Origin: UBA11098 sp041671525
Lineage (GTDB): Bacteria; Patescibacteriota; Minisyncoccia; Moranbacterales; UBA2206
NCBI GenBank assembly: GCA_041671525.1
Contig: JBAZBJ010000015.1
Coordinates: 1 to 39,231 of the forward strand
Direction of reading: 5' to 3'
DNA: 39,231 bases
The notes below the pieces were generated by a model. It was not told where the DNA came from. It saw nothing but the letters and a program-made list of their open reading frames with translations, and made no database searches. Within the stretch, counting starts at the first letter, position 1; every line of letters begins with the position of its first letter. The position numbers were made by a program, and so were the translations under genes. This document shows, in pieces, positions 30,680-39,066 of this stretch.

Positions 30680-32353
30680 CTAAAAGTTCTCTTCCGCCAA
30701 CGCAATACTGCCTTCCACCACTCTTTCCACCTCTTCAATCGTCGTCATCCCGCTCAGGATTTTCAAAATTCCATCCTGTTTGATAGTCAGGACACCGGCT
30801 TTGTCGCGTTCCGCTTTGACCAAATTTTCGTTGCCGCGCTTTTCAATCATAATCTCCTTAATTTTGTCCGTAACCGGTACCACTTCATAGATCGCCAAAC
30901 GGCCTTTGAGTCCGGTATTGTTGCAGGTGTCACAACCTTGGCCATGATAAAACTTCAAGCCAGCGCTCAGATCCAAGCCATATTTTTGCAATTCTTCCGG
31001 CGAAATATTCTTAATCTCTTCTCTAATTTGCTGTTGGATCGATTCCGCAATTGCTTGCTCCGTTTTACAGTCCGGACAGATTTTCCGCACCAACCTCTGT
31101 GCGACCACCACCCGCAGCGAGGAGGACAACAGGAAGGGCTCAATACCCATATCGATGAGCCGCGGGATCGCCCCGGTGGCGGTGTTGGTATGCAGCGTCG
31201 AAAACATCAGATGTCCGGTCAGCGCCGCGTGCACCGCCAGTTCCGCCGTTTCCGCGTCCCGAATTTCGCCTACCATGATCACATTGGGATCCTGACGCAA
31301 AATCGTGCGTAGACCGGAAGCAAAAGTGTAACCGATTTCCGGTTTGATCTGACTTTGGTTCAGGCCTTCGATATTATACTCGATCGGATCTTCCAAGGTG
31401 ATAATATTTCGCTCCTCACTGTTCAAAATTTTCAAAAGCGCGTAAAGCGTCGTAGATTTGCCCGAACCGGTCGGCCCGGTCACCAAAATCATCCCATAGG
31501 TCTCCTCGATCGCCGCTTTCATATTCGTCAAAGCTGAGCCCAGAAGACCCAACGATTCCACATTGGCAATCCCGACTTCCTTGTCCAAAATACGCATCAC
31601 CACCTTCTCGCCATCAATCACCGGCAGCGAAGACACGCGAAAATCAATCTCTTTGCCATCATTGGTCAGACGAAAACGCCCGTCCTGCGGCTTTCTTTTT
31701 TCATCTATTTTCAAATTGGCCAAGATTTTGACGCGCGAGATGACCACCGGCCCCAACTCCTTGGGCAAAACCAAACTGACATGCAAAATGCCATCCACCC
31801 GGAAGCGCACACGATAATCCTTGTCCATCGGTTCGATGTGAATGTCACTCGCCTTACCCTCGATCGCGTGACTGATGATCACCTGGACCAATTTGGTCAC
31901 CGGCGCGTCTTTCAGCACTTCTTCTTTTTTCCGCTCGGCATTTTTTGTGTCAACTTCACCATTGAAAATAATGTCGTCATTGAAAGACTTGACTGCGTCT
32001 TTCACCATTTCCAGCGGACCGGTATAAAATTCCAGCATGTCCTCAAGGATTTTCTCCGCCACCCGATACGTCCGGATTTCCACTTTTTCTTTCTCAGCGA
32101 AAAAACGCAGGACATTCAACGCGTTGATATCTTGCGGGTCAGCCATGGCGACTTTGATCTGCGCACCTTCCTTGGCGAACACCACCATGCGATTTTTTTG
32201 CGCCACTTCCTGCGGAAGAATGTTAATGATGCTTCCTTCAATATTCTTCGGAGCAACCTCAAGCACGTCCGCGCTGAGGCTTTCCGCCCTTTCCCCCGCA
32301 TCCCCCTTGTTTACGCCGGTTTTATTGTTTTTTGTTTTATCCGCTGATCCCAT
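30680..32353 (-). CDS. pilB: type IV pilus extension ATPase
   Basis: The product has 557 residues. A shortened N-terminal regulatory domain (about 30-110) precedes the secretion ATPase core: Walker A GPTGSGKST (293-301), Asp box ITLEDPIEY (318-326), Walker B PNVIMVGEIRD and His box HLMFSTLHTNT. The zinc-binding tetracysteine is C426-x2-C429 and C474-x2-C477. The extra domain and Cys motif mark PilB rather than PilT. It drives pilin polymerisation. AGGTAGAG about ten bases upstream may be the ribosome-binding site. Confidence 0.95.
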   Translation of the reverse strand: MGSADKTKNNKTGVNKGDAGERAESLSADVLEVAPKNIEGSIINILPQEVAQKNRMVVFAKEGAQIKVAMADPQDINALNVLRFFAEKEKVEIRTYRVAEKILEDMLEFYTGPLEMVKDAVKSFNDDIIFNGEVDTKNAERKKEEVLKDAPVTKLVQVIISHAIEGKASDIHIEPMDKDYRVRFRVDGILHVSLVLPKELGPVVISRVKILANLKIDEKRKPQDGRFRLTNDGKEIDFRVSSLPVIDGEKVVMRILDKEVGIANVESLGLLGSALTNMKAAIEETYGMILVTGPTGSGKSTTLYALLKILNSEERNIITLEDPIEYNIEGLNQSQIKPEIGYTFASGLRTILRQDPNVIMVGEIRDAETAELAVHAALTGHLMFSTLHTNTATGAIPRLIDMGIEPFLLSSSLRVVVAQRLVRKICPDCKTEQAIAESIQQQIREEIKNISPEELQKYGLDLSAGLKFYHGQGCDTCNNTGLKGRLAIYEVVPVTDKIKEIMIEKRGNENLVKAERDKAGVLTIKQDGILKILSGMTTIEEVERVVEGSIALAEENF

Positions 32354-32391
32354 ACGCGAGCTCTACCTAATATAAAGAGTTTCAATTATCT

Positions 32392-33198
32392 CTATTTAAC
32401 AAAGGGATTCTGTACACCGCTGGTTACGGCTGTCAAACTATTCACCACTGTCGTCATTTGGCTCTTGATATTGTCAATCACGGTCATGTCGAAATTTACG
32501 CCCGCGAAAATTTCATTATCCAGATTGACGATGGCATCGCTCTTGTCGATAAAATTGAAGTTCAAACTGATGTCCGCCTGCAGGTTATCACTCGTGCCGC
32601 TATCAGCCGACGTCCCCTCCGCGACGGACTGCGCCTGCGCTTTGGCTATTTTCAGGGAAGCGATACTGTTAAAGCGTTGTAAGGCCGCGATCTTGCCCAA
32701 CAGATCTTTAATTTTTCCATAACTGCCCGCCACGCCCAGAGTTACTTTGAAATTTCTGGCTTCCGGTTTAGCCGGCGCCACAACCATGTCTCCTAAATCC
32801 GCTGTTTCTATGACTGGCGGCAACAAAAAATTTCCGCTCGGTTGCGCCGCTGTGTCCGCTGCGGCATTCCTTTTTTCTACATTCCCGATCGAGATATTAT
32901 ACACCGACAAACCAGCTGTGCCCGCCAGCGCGTTCAGATTCGCAATCACATCCTCTTCTTTTTGCTGTTCCGGGATATACCGCAACAGTGCGGTTTTTTG
33001 GTCAGTTTTGGTTGCCAAGCTCTGCCCCAGTTGCGCCGCGCGGCTGTTTTTCTCCTGAATAGCCGTCAGCTTGGTCTGAGCCTTCTCCAATTCCGCTTTT
33101 TTAGCGCGGAAGTCCCGGTAGGCCGGGGAAATAACCCAGATCGCCATTATGACAATCAGGACGATGAGTACGGGTGCCGCTAAGATTTTTATTTTCAT
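32392..33198 (-). CDS. pilO: type IV pilus alignment protein PilO-like
   Basis: The product has 268 residues: one membrane helix (about 5-25), a coiled coil (about 30-65, FRAKKAELEKAQTKLTAIQE) and a C-terminal ferredoxin-like domain (about 150-230) typical of PilO. It is assigned from this layout and from its place after pilN, since sequence is weakly conserved. It would pair with PilN to link PilM to the platform. A C-terminal extension (about 235-268) is not typical. Confidence 0.8.
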   Translation of the reverse strand: MKIKILAAPVLIVLIVIMAIWVISPAYRDFRAKKAELEKAQTKLTAIQEKNSRAAQLGQSLATKTDQKTALLRYIPEQQKEEDVIANLNALAGTAGLSVYNISIGNVEKRNAAADTAAQPSGNFLLPPVIETADLGDMVVAPAKPEARNFKVTLGVAGSYGKIKDLLGKIAALQRFNSIASLKIAKAQAQSVAEGTSADSGTSDNLQADISLNFNFIDKSDAIVNLDNEIFAGVNFDMTVIDNIKSQMTTVVNSLTAVTSGVQNPFVK

Positions 33199-33206
33199 GT
33201 TTTTGA

Positions 33207-33725
33207 TTATTTAATTTTTAATTTCAAAGCAAAATTAACTTTACCTTTTTGATCCAGAGTCGTCGCCCCGGCACTGACTTCAGTGAAATAGTCTGATTTT
33301 TTGAAGCTCAAAATTTGCTTGGCCAACATATCAAAATTGTCCGCCACCCCGCCCACACTGATGGTTTTTTGCGCTTGGTCATAATTAAAATCTTTCAGAT
33401 ACACGCTCGGTACCATCGCTTTTTCCACCGCCGGCAAACTGCTGTACCCGGCACTTTCTTGCGGTACCAGCTCCTTGGCCACCACGATGCGATTTTGAAA
33501 ATCCACCAGATCTTTGTTGCCGCTGATCAGTTTTTGATATTCCGTCTCATACTGCTCATTGGTCGTGCCGATTTTCGCCTGCGCACTCCGGTCGAAGAAC
33601 AGGATTACACCATAACCGATCACCAACGCCAACAACACCCCGCCAACCACCATAAGCCCGGCGTTGTAGGAAAATGTTTTTTTGTCGGCGGCGTACGAAT
33701 TGGTCGCCAAATTTATGTTCGCCAT
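33207..33725 (-). CDS. pilN: type IV pilus protein PilN-like
   Basis: The product has 172 residues. The N-terminus MANINLATNSY is the short cytoplasmic tail that binds PilM (family motif INLLP-like). A membrane helix (about 22-45) and a periplasmic-type helix plus small beta domain follow. Size, layout and position between pilM and pilO support the call. The gene starts about 120 nt after pilM, across an inverted repeat. Confidence 0.85.
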   Translation of the reverse strand: MANINLATNSYAADKKTFSYNAGLMVVGGVLLALVIGYGVILFFDRSAQAKIGTTNEQYETEYQKLISGNKDLVDFQNRIVVAKELVPQESAGYSSLPAVEKAMVPSVYLKDFNYDQAQKTISVGGVADNFDMLAKQILSFKKSDYFTEVSAGATTLDQKGKVNFALKLKIK

Positions 33726-33733
33726 ATATATGT

Positions 33734-33833
33734 ACTCGCTAATTATGAGCGAATTTATTACTAATTATTACGAACGATGCAAATTCAGTCTATTCGCTTT
33801 CATTCGTTTTTAATCAGCTCTTAATTCTCGAGT
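33734..33833. repeat. quasi-palindrome between pilM and pilN
   Basis: ACTCGCTAATTATGAGC (33734-33750) pairs with GCTCTTAATTCTCGAGT (33817-33833) in 13 of 17 positions. Inside are GCGAATTT / ATTCGCTT-type words. The plan is the same as the ACGAAT family but the words differ. Confidence 0.65.
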
Positions 33834-33843
33834 GTTATTAAAA

Positions 33844-34938
33844 TTATTTCCTTAAAATCTCTTCCACGCCCTTAAGCGCCAAGCCGATACTGACAGTCAT
33901 CTGTGGACCGATCGCGGTCAATTTTGCTTTGAGCTTTGGATCATAACCGATCCGACCTAACGGATTGCCAACAACTGACTTGATACCCAAGCTTTCAGAA
34001 AAATATTTTTCGATGTCTTCCAGGCCGGCCGTCCCGCCTGAAAGAATTACGCCATCCACCTTTTTTTCGCCTTCGTTTTTATAATAAGCCTGTAGCACGC
34101 GCCTGACCTCGTCGATAATCAGATCCAGGGTGGTCAGCCTAATACCAGATTCCTTGCCTAAAAGCGACCCTCCGGAAATTTTCATATTTTCCGCCCGTTC
34201 TGCGTCCACATTGAATCCTCGGGCAATGGTCTTGGTGATATCGCGGCCGCCGGCATCGATGTTCCGATTAACTTTGATCACGCCTTTTTCCACCAACACA
34301 ATATTGCACACGCGCGAACCGATATCGACAATGATAAAATTGCCGGCATCATTGCCAATCAAAGCGCGCACCAACGCAAAGCTCTCAATTTCGATGGAAC
34401 GCAAAGACAAGCCCGCGCCGTGAATCATTTTTTCATATTTGGCGACCTTGTTTTTGGGCGCCGCCACCAACAACACTTGCAGCTTCGCTTCCGATGGTGC
34501 ATTCACTCGTGCAGGCTCGCCACTCTCCGCTCTTTTTTGAATAACCGGAGCGTTTTTTTTGCTGATCACATCCCAACTTAAGGCGATATCATCCAGCGCC
34601 GTCGGGATATATTTATGCGCTTCGAATTTGATTGCTTGATCTAGATCTGCATTGCTCATTTCCGGCAATTCAATCAGGGTGACCAGGCCGCCAAAAGAAG
34701 GCATGGAGGCATAGGTTTCCGCGCTCCGAAATTTCGCCGCACTTAAAATTCTTTTTAAATACTGCGTCATATCTTCCTCAGAAAAATCACGTTGCATCTC
34801 CGAACCCGCTCCATTCAATTGCATCCAGGCATAATTGGACAAAATCGGCTTGTTATTCTCAATCTTAATTTCCACCACTTTGATGGCCGATGTTCCGATG
34901 TCAACTCCCAGGAATTTATTTTTTCCAAATCCAAACAT
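33844..34938 (-). CDS. pilM: type IV pilus actin-like protein PilM
   Basis: The product has 364 residues and an actin/FtsA-type fold. Phosphate 1 is LGVDIGTSAIKVVEI (10-24), phosphate 2 IIVDIGSRVC (202-211) and the adenine loop ILSGGTAGL (298-306). PilM binds the PilN tail on the cytoplasmic side. Residues about 136-152 (RAESGEPARVNAPSEAK) interrupt a normal strand order, are absent from most relatives as I know them, and may come from an inserted element. It is the first gene of the pilus locus and has its own promoter. Confidence 0.93.
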   Translation of the reverse strand: MFGFGKNKFLGVDIGTSAIKVVEIKIENNKPILSNYAWMQLNGAGSEMQRDFSEEDMTQYLKRILSAAKFRSAETYASMPSFGGLVTLIELPEMSNADLDQAIKFEAHKYIPTALDDIALSWDVISKKNAPVIQKRAESGEPARVNAPSEAKLQVLLVAAPKNKVAKYEKMIHGAGLSLRSIEIESFALVRALIGNDAGNFIIVDIGSRVCNIVLVEKGVIKVNRNIDAGGRDITKTIARGFNVDAERAENMKISGGSLLGKESGIRLTTLDLIIDEVRRVLQAYYKNEGEKKVDGVILSGGTAGLEDIEKYFSESLGIKSVVGNPLGRIGYDPKLKAKLTAIGPQMTVSIGLALKGVEEILRK

Positions 34939-34963
34939 GTTTTGTTTTTTATTTTATGTCGTT

Positions 34964-35011
34964 ATTATACCATATTTTTTGGATTGCAACTACTAATGAT
35001 AGTTATCCACA
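34964..35011 (-). promoter_or_regulatory. promoter of the pilus locus with DnaA-box word
   Basis: The extended -10 TGGTATAAT (hexamer 34964-34969) lies 25 nt before the pilM ATG. The -35 is weak. A perfect TTATCCACA (35003-35011, plus strand) lies 33 bp upstream. Confidence 0.6.
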
Positions 35012-35030
35012 GCTCGCAAAGACATAATTG

Positions 35031-35141
35031 AACCTGTTAGAATTTCGGCACGAGCTAGTGATTGTCTATAACGCGAGAGCGAAGCGGCTTCGCCTTAAAT
35101 TTTACCGAAAAAACAGACTTTTTGTAAAATTCTAACAGGTT
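35031..35141. repeat. 110-bp inverted repeat abutting the clpC promoter
   Basis: AACCTGTTAGAATTT (35031-35045) and AAATTCTAACAGGTT (35127-35141) are perfect 15-bp inverted arms. A GC-rich hairpin (GCGAAGCGGCTTCGC) is nested inside. The right arm ends on the first base of the clpC -35. Confidence 0.85.
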
Positions 35142-35169
35142 TGACATCCCTAATTGTAGTATCTAAAAT
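35141..35169 (+). promoter_or_regulatory. promoter of clpC
   Basis: TTGACA (35141-35146), a 17-nt spacer and TAAAAT (35164-35169), 30 nt before the ATG. No CtsR-type direct repeat or CIRCE is seen. Confidence 0.85.
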
Positions 35170-35199
35170 GAAGTAATAACTTATATATTAAAAAAAATT

Positions 35200-37701
35200 A
35201 TGTTTACTAATTCAAATGATCCTGACTTCAAACAGTTGGGACAAAAATTGACCAACAATTCCAAAGAAGCCTTGCTCAAGGCCGCCATTCTCGCCAAAAA
35301 ATTCGGTCGTTTGGAGATTGAAAACATCCACCTGCTTTATGCTATTTATCTGCGTAAAGGCAGCGTGGGATCCAATATTCTCAGCGATTTGGGCTTAAAC
35401 AAAGAAATTTTCCAGCAAATCCTCGGCGGTAATATTACAAAAACCGAGAAGCTATCTGTAACTTCCGTGGCCATTTCCGCTAATCTGCGAAAGAACATCA
35501 CCAAGGCTTTTTCCACTGCGCGCGAATTTGGCTATCCGTACGTCGGCACTGAACACCTGGTTTATTCTTTGTTGGGATCCACGGACAACAACATCCGCCG
35601 ATTACTAGCCACACCGAGCGTCCAAAGCAAAAAACAGGACATCCAGCAATCACTGAGAGCCATCATGGAGCCGGATATTTTGTCTAATCTTTCCAAAATG
35701 TTTAACTTGCCGGAAGCGCCGCTCACCAAGACCAAAAACACCAAAACTTCGGCAACGCCTTTTATCGATAAATTTTGCCTCAATCTCAATGAAGAAACCA
35801 AAATTAACCAGGAAATCATCGTGGGCCGAGAAAAAGAAGTCGAACGTATGATCAACATTTTGGGACGCAAGAACAAAAACAACCCGCTCTTGATCGGTGA
35901 TCCCGGCGTGGGCAAGACCGCCTTGGTAACCGGTCTGGCGCAGATGCTAAATGCCGGTGAAGTGCCCAGCTCGCTCTATCGCAAAAAAATCATGAATCTG
36001 GACGTGGCGCAACTCATTGCCGGCACCAGCTTCCGTGGCGAATTCGAGTCCCGCCTCAAAGAAATCATCAAAGAAGTCAAAGAAAACCGCAATATCATCC
36101 TCTTTATCGATGAAATCCACAATATCGTCGGCGCCGGCAACGTCCCCGGCAGTTTGGATCTGGCCAACATCATCAAGCCAGCCTTGGCGCGCGGCGAAAT
36201 GCAGTTGATCGGCGCCACCACTCAGACTGAATACAAAAAATATATCGAAAAAGATGCCGCCCTGGCACGTCGCTTCCAGCCGATCCAGGTGCAGGAACCG
36301 ACCGCGGAAGAAACGAAAAAAATTCTCTTTGGCATCAAGAGCCACTATGAAGCCTTCCATAACGTCGCCATCTCGGCGGACGCCATCGAGCTGGCGGTGG
36401 ATCTGAGTGTCCGCTATGTCCAAAACCGTTTCCTGCCCGACAAAGCCATCGACGTCATCGACGAGACCGCTTCCAATATCCGTTCCCGCAGCAAAATTTC
36501 CGATTTTATCCATGCCATCCGCAAAATTGAAGACGAAAAATTGGCTGTTTTGACCGAGAAAGAAAATTTGGTTTCGACGGAACATTTCGAAGCCGCCATC
36601 AATTTGCGCGCCCGCGAGAAGGAATTGGAAGCGCAGATCAAATTGCTGCAGAAAAAACAGGCTGACAGTGAAAAAGAAAACCGCATCGAAATCAAAGCGG
36701 CCGACATCATCGAAACGATTGCCAAAATTTCCGGCATTCCGGCGGAAAAATTGTCCCGCGAGAAAAACACCAAAATACGCAACATCCAAAAAATTCTGAA
36801 TTCGCAGGTTATCGGCCAGACGACGGCCATCCAGAAACTGACTGGCACGCTGCTGCGCTCCCAGGCCGGCATCGGCAATCCCGATCGTCCTTTGGGCTCT
36901 TTCCTGTTTCTGGGACCGACCGGTGTCGGCAAAACGCTGACCGCCAAAATTTTGGCCAAAGAATTTTTTGGCAATCCCAAAGCTCTCATCCGCATCGACA
37001 TGAGCGAACTGATGGAACGTCACAGCGTTTCTTCGCTCATCGGCTCGCCCGCCGGCTACATCGGTTATGGGGAAGGCGGCAACCTGACCGAAAAAGTGCG
37101 CAAGAATCCCTACGCGGTCGTGCTGTTTGATGAAATTGAAAAAGCCCACCCGGATGTCTTCAACATTCTGCTGCAAATTTTGGAAGACGGTGTTTTGACC
37201 GATGCGGAAGGCACGCCGGTCAGCTTTAAAAACACCATCGTCATTCTGACCTCAAACGCCGGCACGGATGACTTCACCAACGCTTCCAAGGTCGGCTTCG
37301 AGACGCAGCAACCGCAAGAGCTGACAGCCAAATTCAACGAAATCAAAGAGCAAACTTTGAAGGATCTGGCCCGGCAAATGCGGCCGGAACTGCTCAATCG
37401 CTTGGACTACATCTTGGTCTTCGACGCGCTGGGCAAGAAAGAAATCCAGCAAATTTCCGCGCTGGAAATCAAAAAATTGCAGTCCCGGGTCAAGCAGCAG
37501 GGCGTGAACCTGACTTTTGACAAGCAGGTTGCTACGGCCGTCGCGGACAAAAGCTTGGCCTTCAACCAGGGCGCCCGTCTGGTGCGCAAAAATGTCCAAG
37601 AGCTCTTGGAAAACCCGATCGCGGAAATGATCATTTATGACAAAGTCAAAAATGGTAAAATTAAGATTAGCCTTGTAAAAGGAGGAATAAAACTGACTTA
37701 A
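35200..37701 (+). CDS. clpC: ATP-dependent Clp protease ATP-binding subunit ClpC
   Basis: The product has 833 residues. Two Clp N-terminal repeats lie at about 10-150. D1 has Walker A GDPGVGKTA (233-241) and Walker B LFIDEIHN. A short middle part follows, with UVR-like ENLVSTEHFEAAINLRAREK (about 455-474). D2 has Walker A GPTGVGKTL (572-580) and Walker B VVLFDEIEKAHPDVFN. The short middle domain separates it from ClpB. It unfolds proteins for ClpP (not in the window) or acts as a chaperone. I do not see a clear ClpP-docking loop (VGF-type). KVGFETQQ near 697 could serve, as it lies at the usual distance after D2 Walker B. Confidence 0.94.
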   Translation: MFTNSNDPDFKQLGQKLTNNSKEALLKAAILAKKFGRLEIENIHLLYAIYLRKGSVGSNILSDLGLNKEIFQQILGGNITKTEKLSVTSVAISANLRKNITKAFSTAREFGYPYVGTEHLVYSLLGSTDNNIRRLLATPSVQSKKQDIQQSLRAIMEPDILSNLSKMFNLPEAPLTKTKNTKTSATPFIDKFCLNLNEETKINQEIIVGREKEVERMINILGRKNKNNPLLIGDPGVGKTALVTGLAQMLNAGEVPSSLYRKKIMNLDVAQLIAGTSFRGEFESRLKEIIKEVKENRNIILFIDEIHNIVGAGNVPGSLDLANIIKPALARGEMQLIGATTQTEYKKYIEKDAALARRFQPIQVQEPTAEETKKILFGIKSHYEAFHNVAISADAIELAVDLSVRYVQNRFLPDKAIDVIDETASNIRSRSKISDFIHAIRKIEDEKLAVLTEKENLVSTEHFEAAINLRAREKELEAQIKLLQKKQADSEKENRIEIKAADIIETIAKISGIPAEKLSREKNTKIRNIQKILNSQVIGQTTAIQKLTGTLLRSQAGIGNPDRPLGSFLFLGPTGVGKTLTAKILAKEFFGNPKALIRIDMSELMERHSVSSLIGSPAGYIGYGEGGNLTEKVRKNPYAVVLFDEIEKAHPDVFNILLQILEDGVLTDAEGTPVSFKNTIVILTSNAGTDDFTNASKVGFETQQPQELTAKFNEIKEQTLKDLARQMRPELLNRLDYILVFDALGKKEIQQISALEIKKLQSRVKQQGVNLTFDKQVATAVADKSLAFNQGARLVRKNVQELLENPIAEMIIYDKVKNGKIKISLVKGGIKLT

Positions 37702-37707
37702 AAAATA

Positions 37708-37829
37708 ATTTACAATTTACAATTTTCAATTTACAATCAATTTTCAATTTTTTTAATTATCAATGCTTTAAAATTTGAAAATTTATTTATTGAAAATTCA
37801 ATGAAAATTGATCATTGAGCATTGAAAAT
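37708..37829. repeat. CAATTTTC-word quasi-palindrome, copy 2
   Basis: Left-arm TTTACAATTTACAATTTTC words face right-arm AAATTGATCATTGAGC and ATTGAAAATT. The phrase AATTGATCATTG is shared with 14636-14750. The right end supplies the start codon region of comF. Confidence 0.8.
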
Positions 37830-38628
37830 TTACTCATCTTTCCAAAGTACAAGGAACTTCATATTAGATACCCTCTTCCCCAAACACTGCACCACCTGCC
37901 AAAAGGAAGGCTCTTTTTTGTGTGAAGCATGTTTGGCCAAAATTGAATTGCTCCCCTATCAGGTCTGTCCCAAATGTGAAAAACTGCTGACCGAAAAAGG
38001 CGCGCTGTGTGACCATTGCAAAAAAGCGCAGCCGGCGCTGAGTAACCTAGTCGTCGCGACCAAATACAAAGATAATAATTTGTCCAAACTGGTCCATCTC
38101 TACAAATATAATTTTGTTGAAGATCTGCATGTACCGCTCGGGCGCTTGCTGGTCAAAACTATTCTCAAAAATAATATGCCGCTGCCGGATCTGATCGTGC
38201 CGGTGCCGCTGCACCCTCGGCGCCTGCGCTGGCGCGGTTTTAATCAGGCCGAACTGCTGGCCAACTATGTTTCCGAAAATCTGACCCCCGGCTTTACTAT
38301 TCCGGTCGTGACTGACTTAATCCGACGTCAGAAATACACCCCGCCCCAGATGCAGATCGGTAAATACGCCGATCGCCGCAAAAATATACTAGCTGCCTTC
38401 CAAATAAATTCTTATTCCGCATCATTCTCTCCTTTTTTAAGGAGAGATGTCCCCCTGGGACAGAGAGGTAAAGCGCCGCAAGAATTTCTGCAAGACAAGA
38501 AAATCCTCCTCATCGACGACATCGCCACCACCGGCGCTACACTTTTCGAATGCGCCAAAATCATAAAACAAAACGGCGCAAAGAAAGTCATGGGCACCGT
38601 CATCGCGCGGCAAGAATTTGAAAGCTAA
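37822..38628 (+). CDS. comF: ComF-family phosphoribosyltransferase-like competence protein
   Basis: The product has 268 residues from a TTG; no ATG is available, and an in-frame stop lies two codons upstream. Zinc-type Cys pairs occur at C23/C26, C34/C37, C49/C52 and C63/C66. The phosphoribosyltransferase core has VPVPLHPRRLRWRGFNQAE and the PRPP motif ILLIDDIATTGATL (about 228-241). ComF takes part in handling single-stranded DNA after uptake. Residues about 199-222 (SASFSPFLRRDVPLGQRG) are encoded by two hairpins and split the loop before the PRPP strand. The start lies inside a repeat, so the true N-terminus is uncertain. Confidence 0.9.
   Translation: MKIYSSFQSTRNFILDTLFPKHCTTCQKEGSFLCEACLAKIELLPYQVCPKCEKLLTEKGALCDHCKKAQPALSNLVVATKYKDNNLSKLVHLYKYNFVEDLHVPLGRLLVKTILKNNMPLPDLIVPVPLHPRRLRWRGFNQAELLANYVSENLTPGFTIPVVTDLIRRQKYTPPQMQIGKYADRRKNILAAFQINSYSASFSPFLRRDVPLGQRGKAPQEFLQDKKILLIDDIATTGATLFECAKIIKQNGAKKVMGTVIARQEFES
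38426..38462. repeat. two-hairpin element inserted in comF
   Basis: TCTCTCCTT-TTTT-AAGGAGAGA is followed at once by TGTCCC-CCT-GGGACA. It reads in frame. The layout (two hairpins side by side) is like the ligA insertion. Confidence 0.75.
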
Positions 38629-38638
38629 AAAATAATGA

Positions 38639-38667
38639 GAGCCGGTTGATAAAAATTCAACCGGCTC
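38639..38667. terminator. hairpin between convergent genes
   Basis: GAGCCGGTTGA / TCAACCGGCTC is a perfect 11-bp stem with a seven-base loop. A T-rich tail follows on the minus strand only. It separates comF from the convergent gene at its right. Confidence 0.7.
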
Positions 38668-38668
38668 G

Positions 38669-39019
38669 CTAAAACAACTTCACAATATGTTCCCAGATAC
38701 GCTCCTGACGCATCTCGGGGGTTACAATGATTTGAGGAACATCACACAGGCGGGGGCTGCGCATAGTTCTCTTGGTCACAACAATGCGAAAATCCCTTAC
38801 CTCGCCATTGTCAATCAGCCTCACCTGAAACAGCCTCTTTCTTGAGCCATTCAGGCCGTCCGTGCAAGACCGAAAGGAGTGTAACGCTCCTTTTTCCTGC
38901 ATGTCGCCAAGCAGATTCACAACGCTTTTTTCCAGCGTTTCGACGAGATTTAAAAATCTCACCTTCCTCCTCTTGGCCAAGGATTTCTTCCTTTCGCCTA
39001 AAAGCAACTCTTTTGCCAA
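38669..39019 (-). CDS. hypothetical protein with strong expression signals
   Basis: The product has 116 residues, basic at the N-terminus (ERKKSLAKRRKVRF), with a mixed alpha/beta body and no membrane segment. I do not recognise a family. The TTG start is fixed by the best Shine-Dalgarno in the window (AGGAGG, 39027-39032, 7 nt away). An ATG lies too close to that site and opens a frame of only a few codons. The promoter is also strong (TTGACA, 18 nt, TAAGAT). The phrases LFQVRLIDNGEVRDFRIVVT and PQIIVTPEMRQERIWEHIVK may help a search. Confidence 0.7.
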   Translation of the reverse strand: MAKELLLGERKKSLAKRRKVRFLNLVETLEKSVVNLLGDMQEKGALHSFRSCTDGLNGSRKRLFQVRLIDNGEVRDFRIVVTKRTMRSPRLCDVPQIIVTPEMRQERIWEHIVKLF

Positions 39020-39066
39020 AGCATATCCTCCTTTCTTTTGATCAAATGAACAATCTATTGAAATAA

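Noticed and set aside
35947..37176. A 409-codon minus-strand frame inside clpC
   Set aside because: It is antisense to conserved ClpC motifs, Phe/Asp/Gly-rich, and lacks any start signal or domain.
700..37829. The repeated spacers as a CRISPR array
   Set aside because: Copies are dispersed singly, with no regular spacers and no cas genes.
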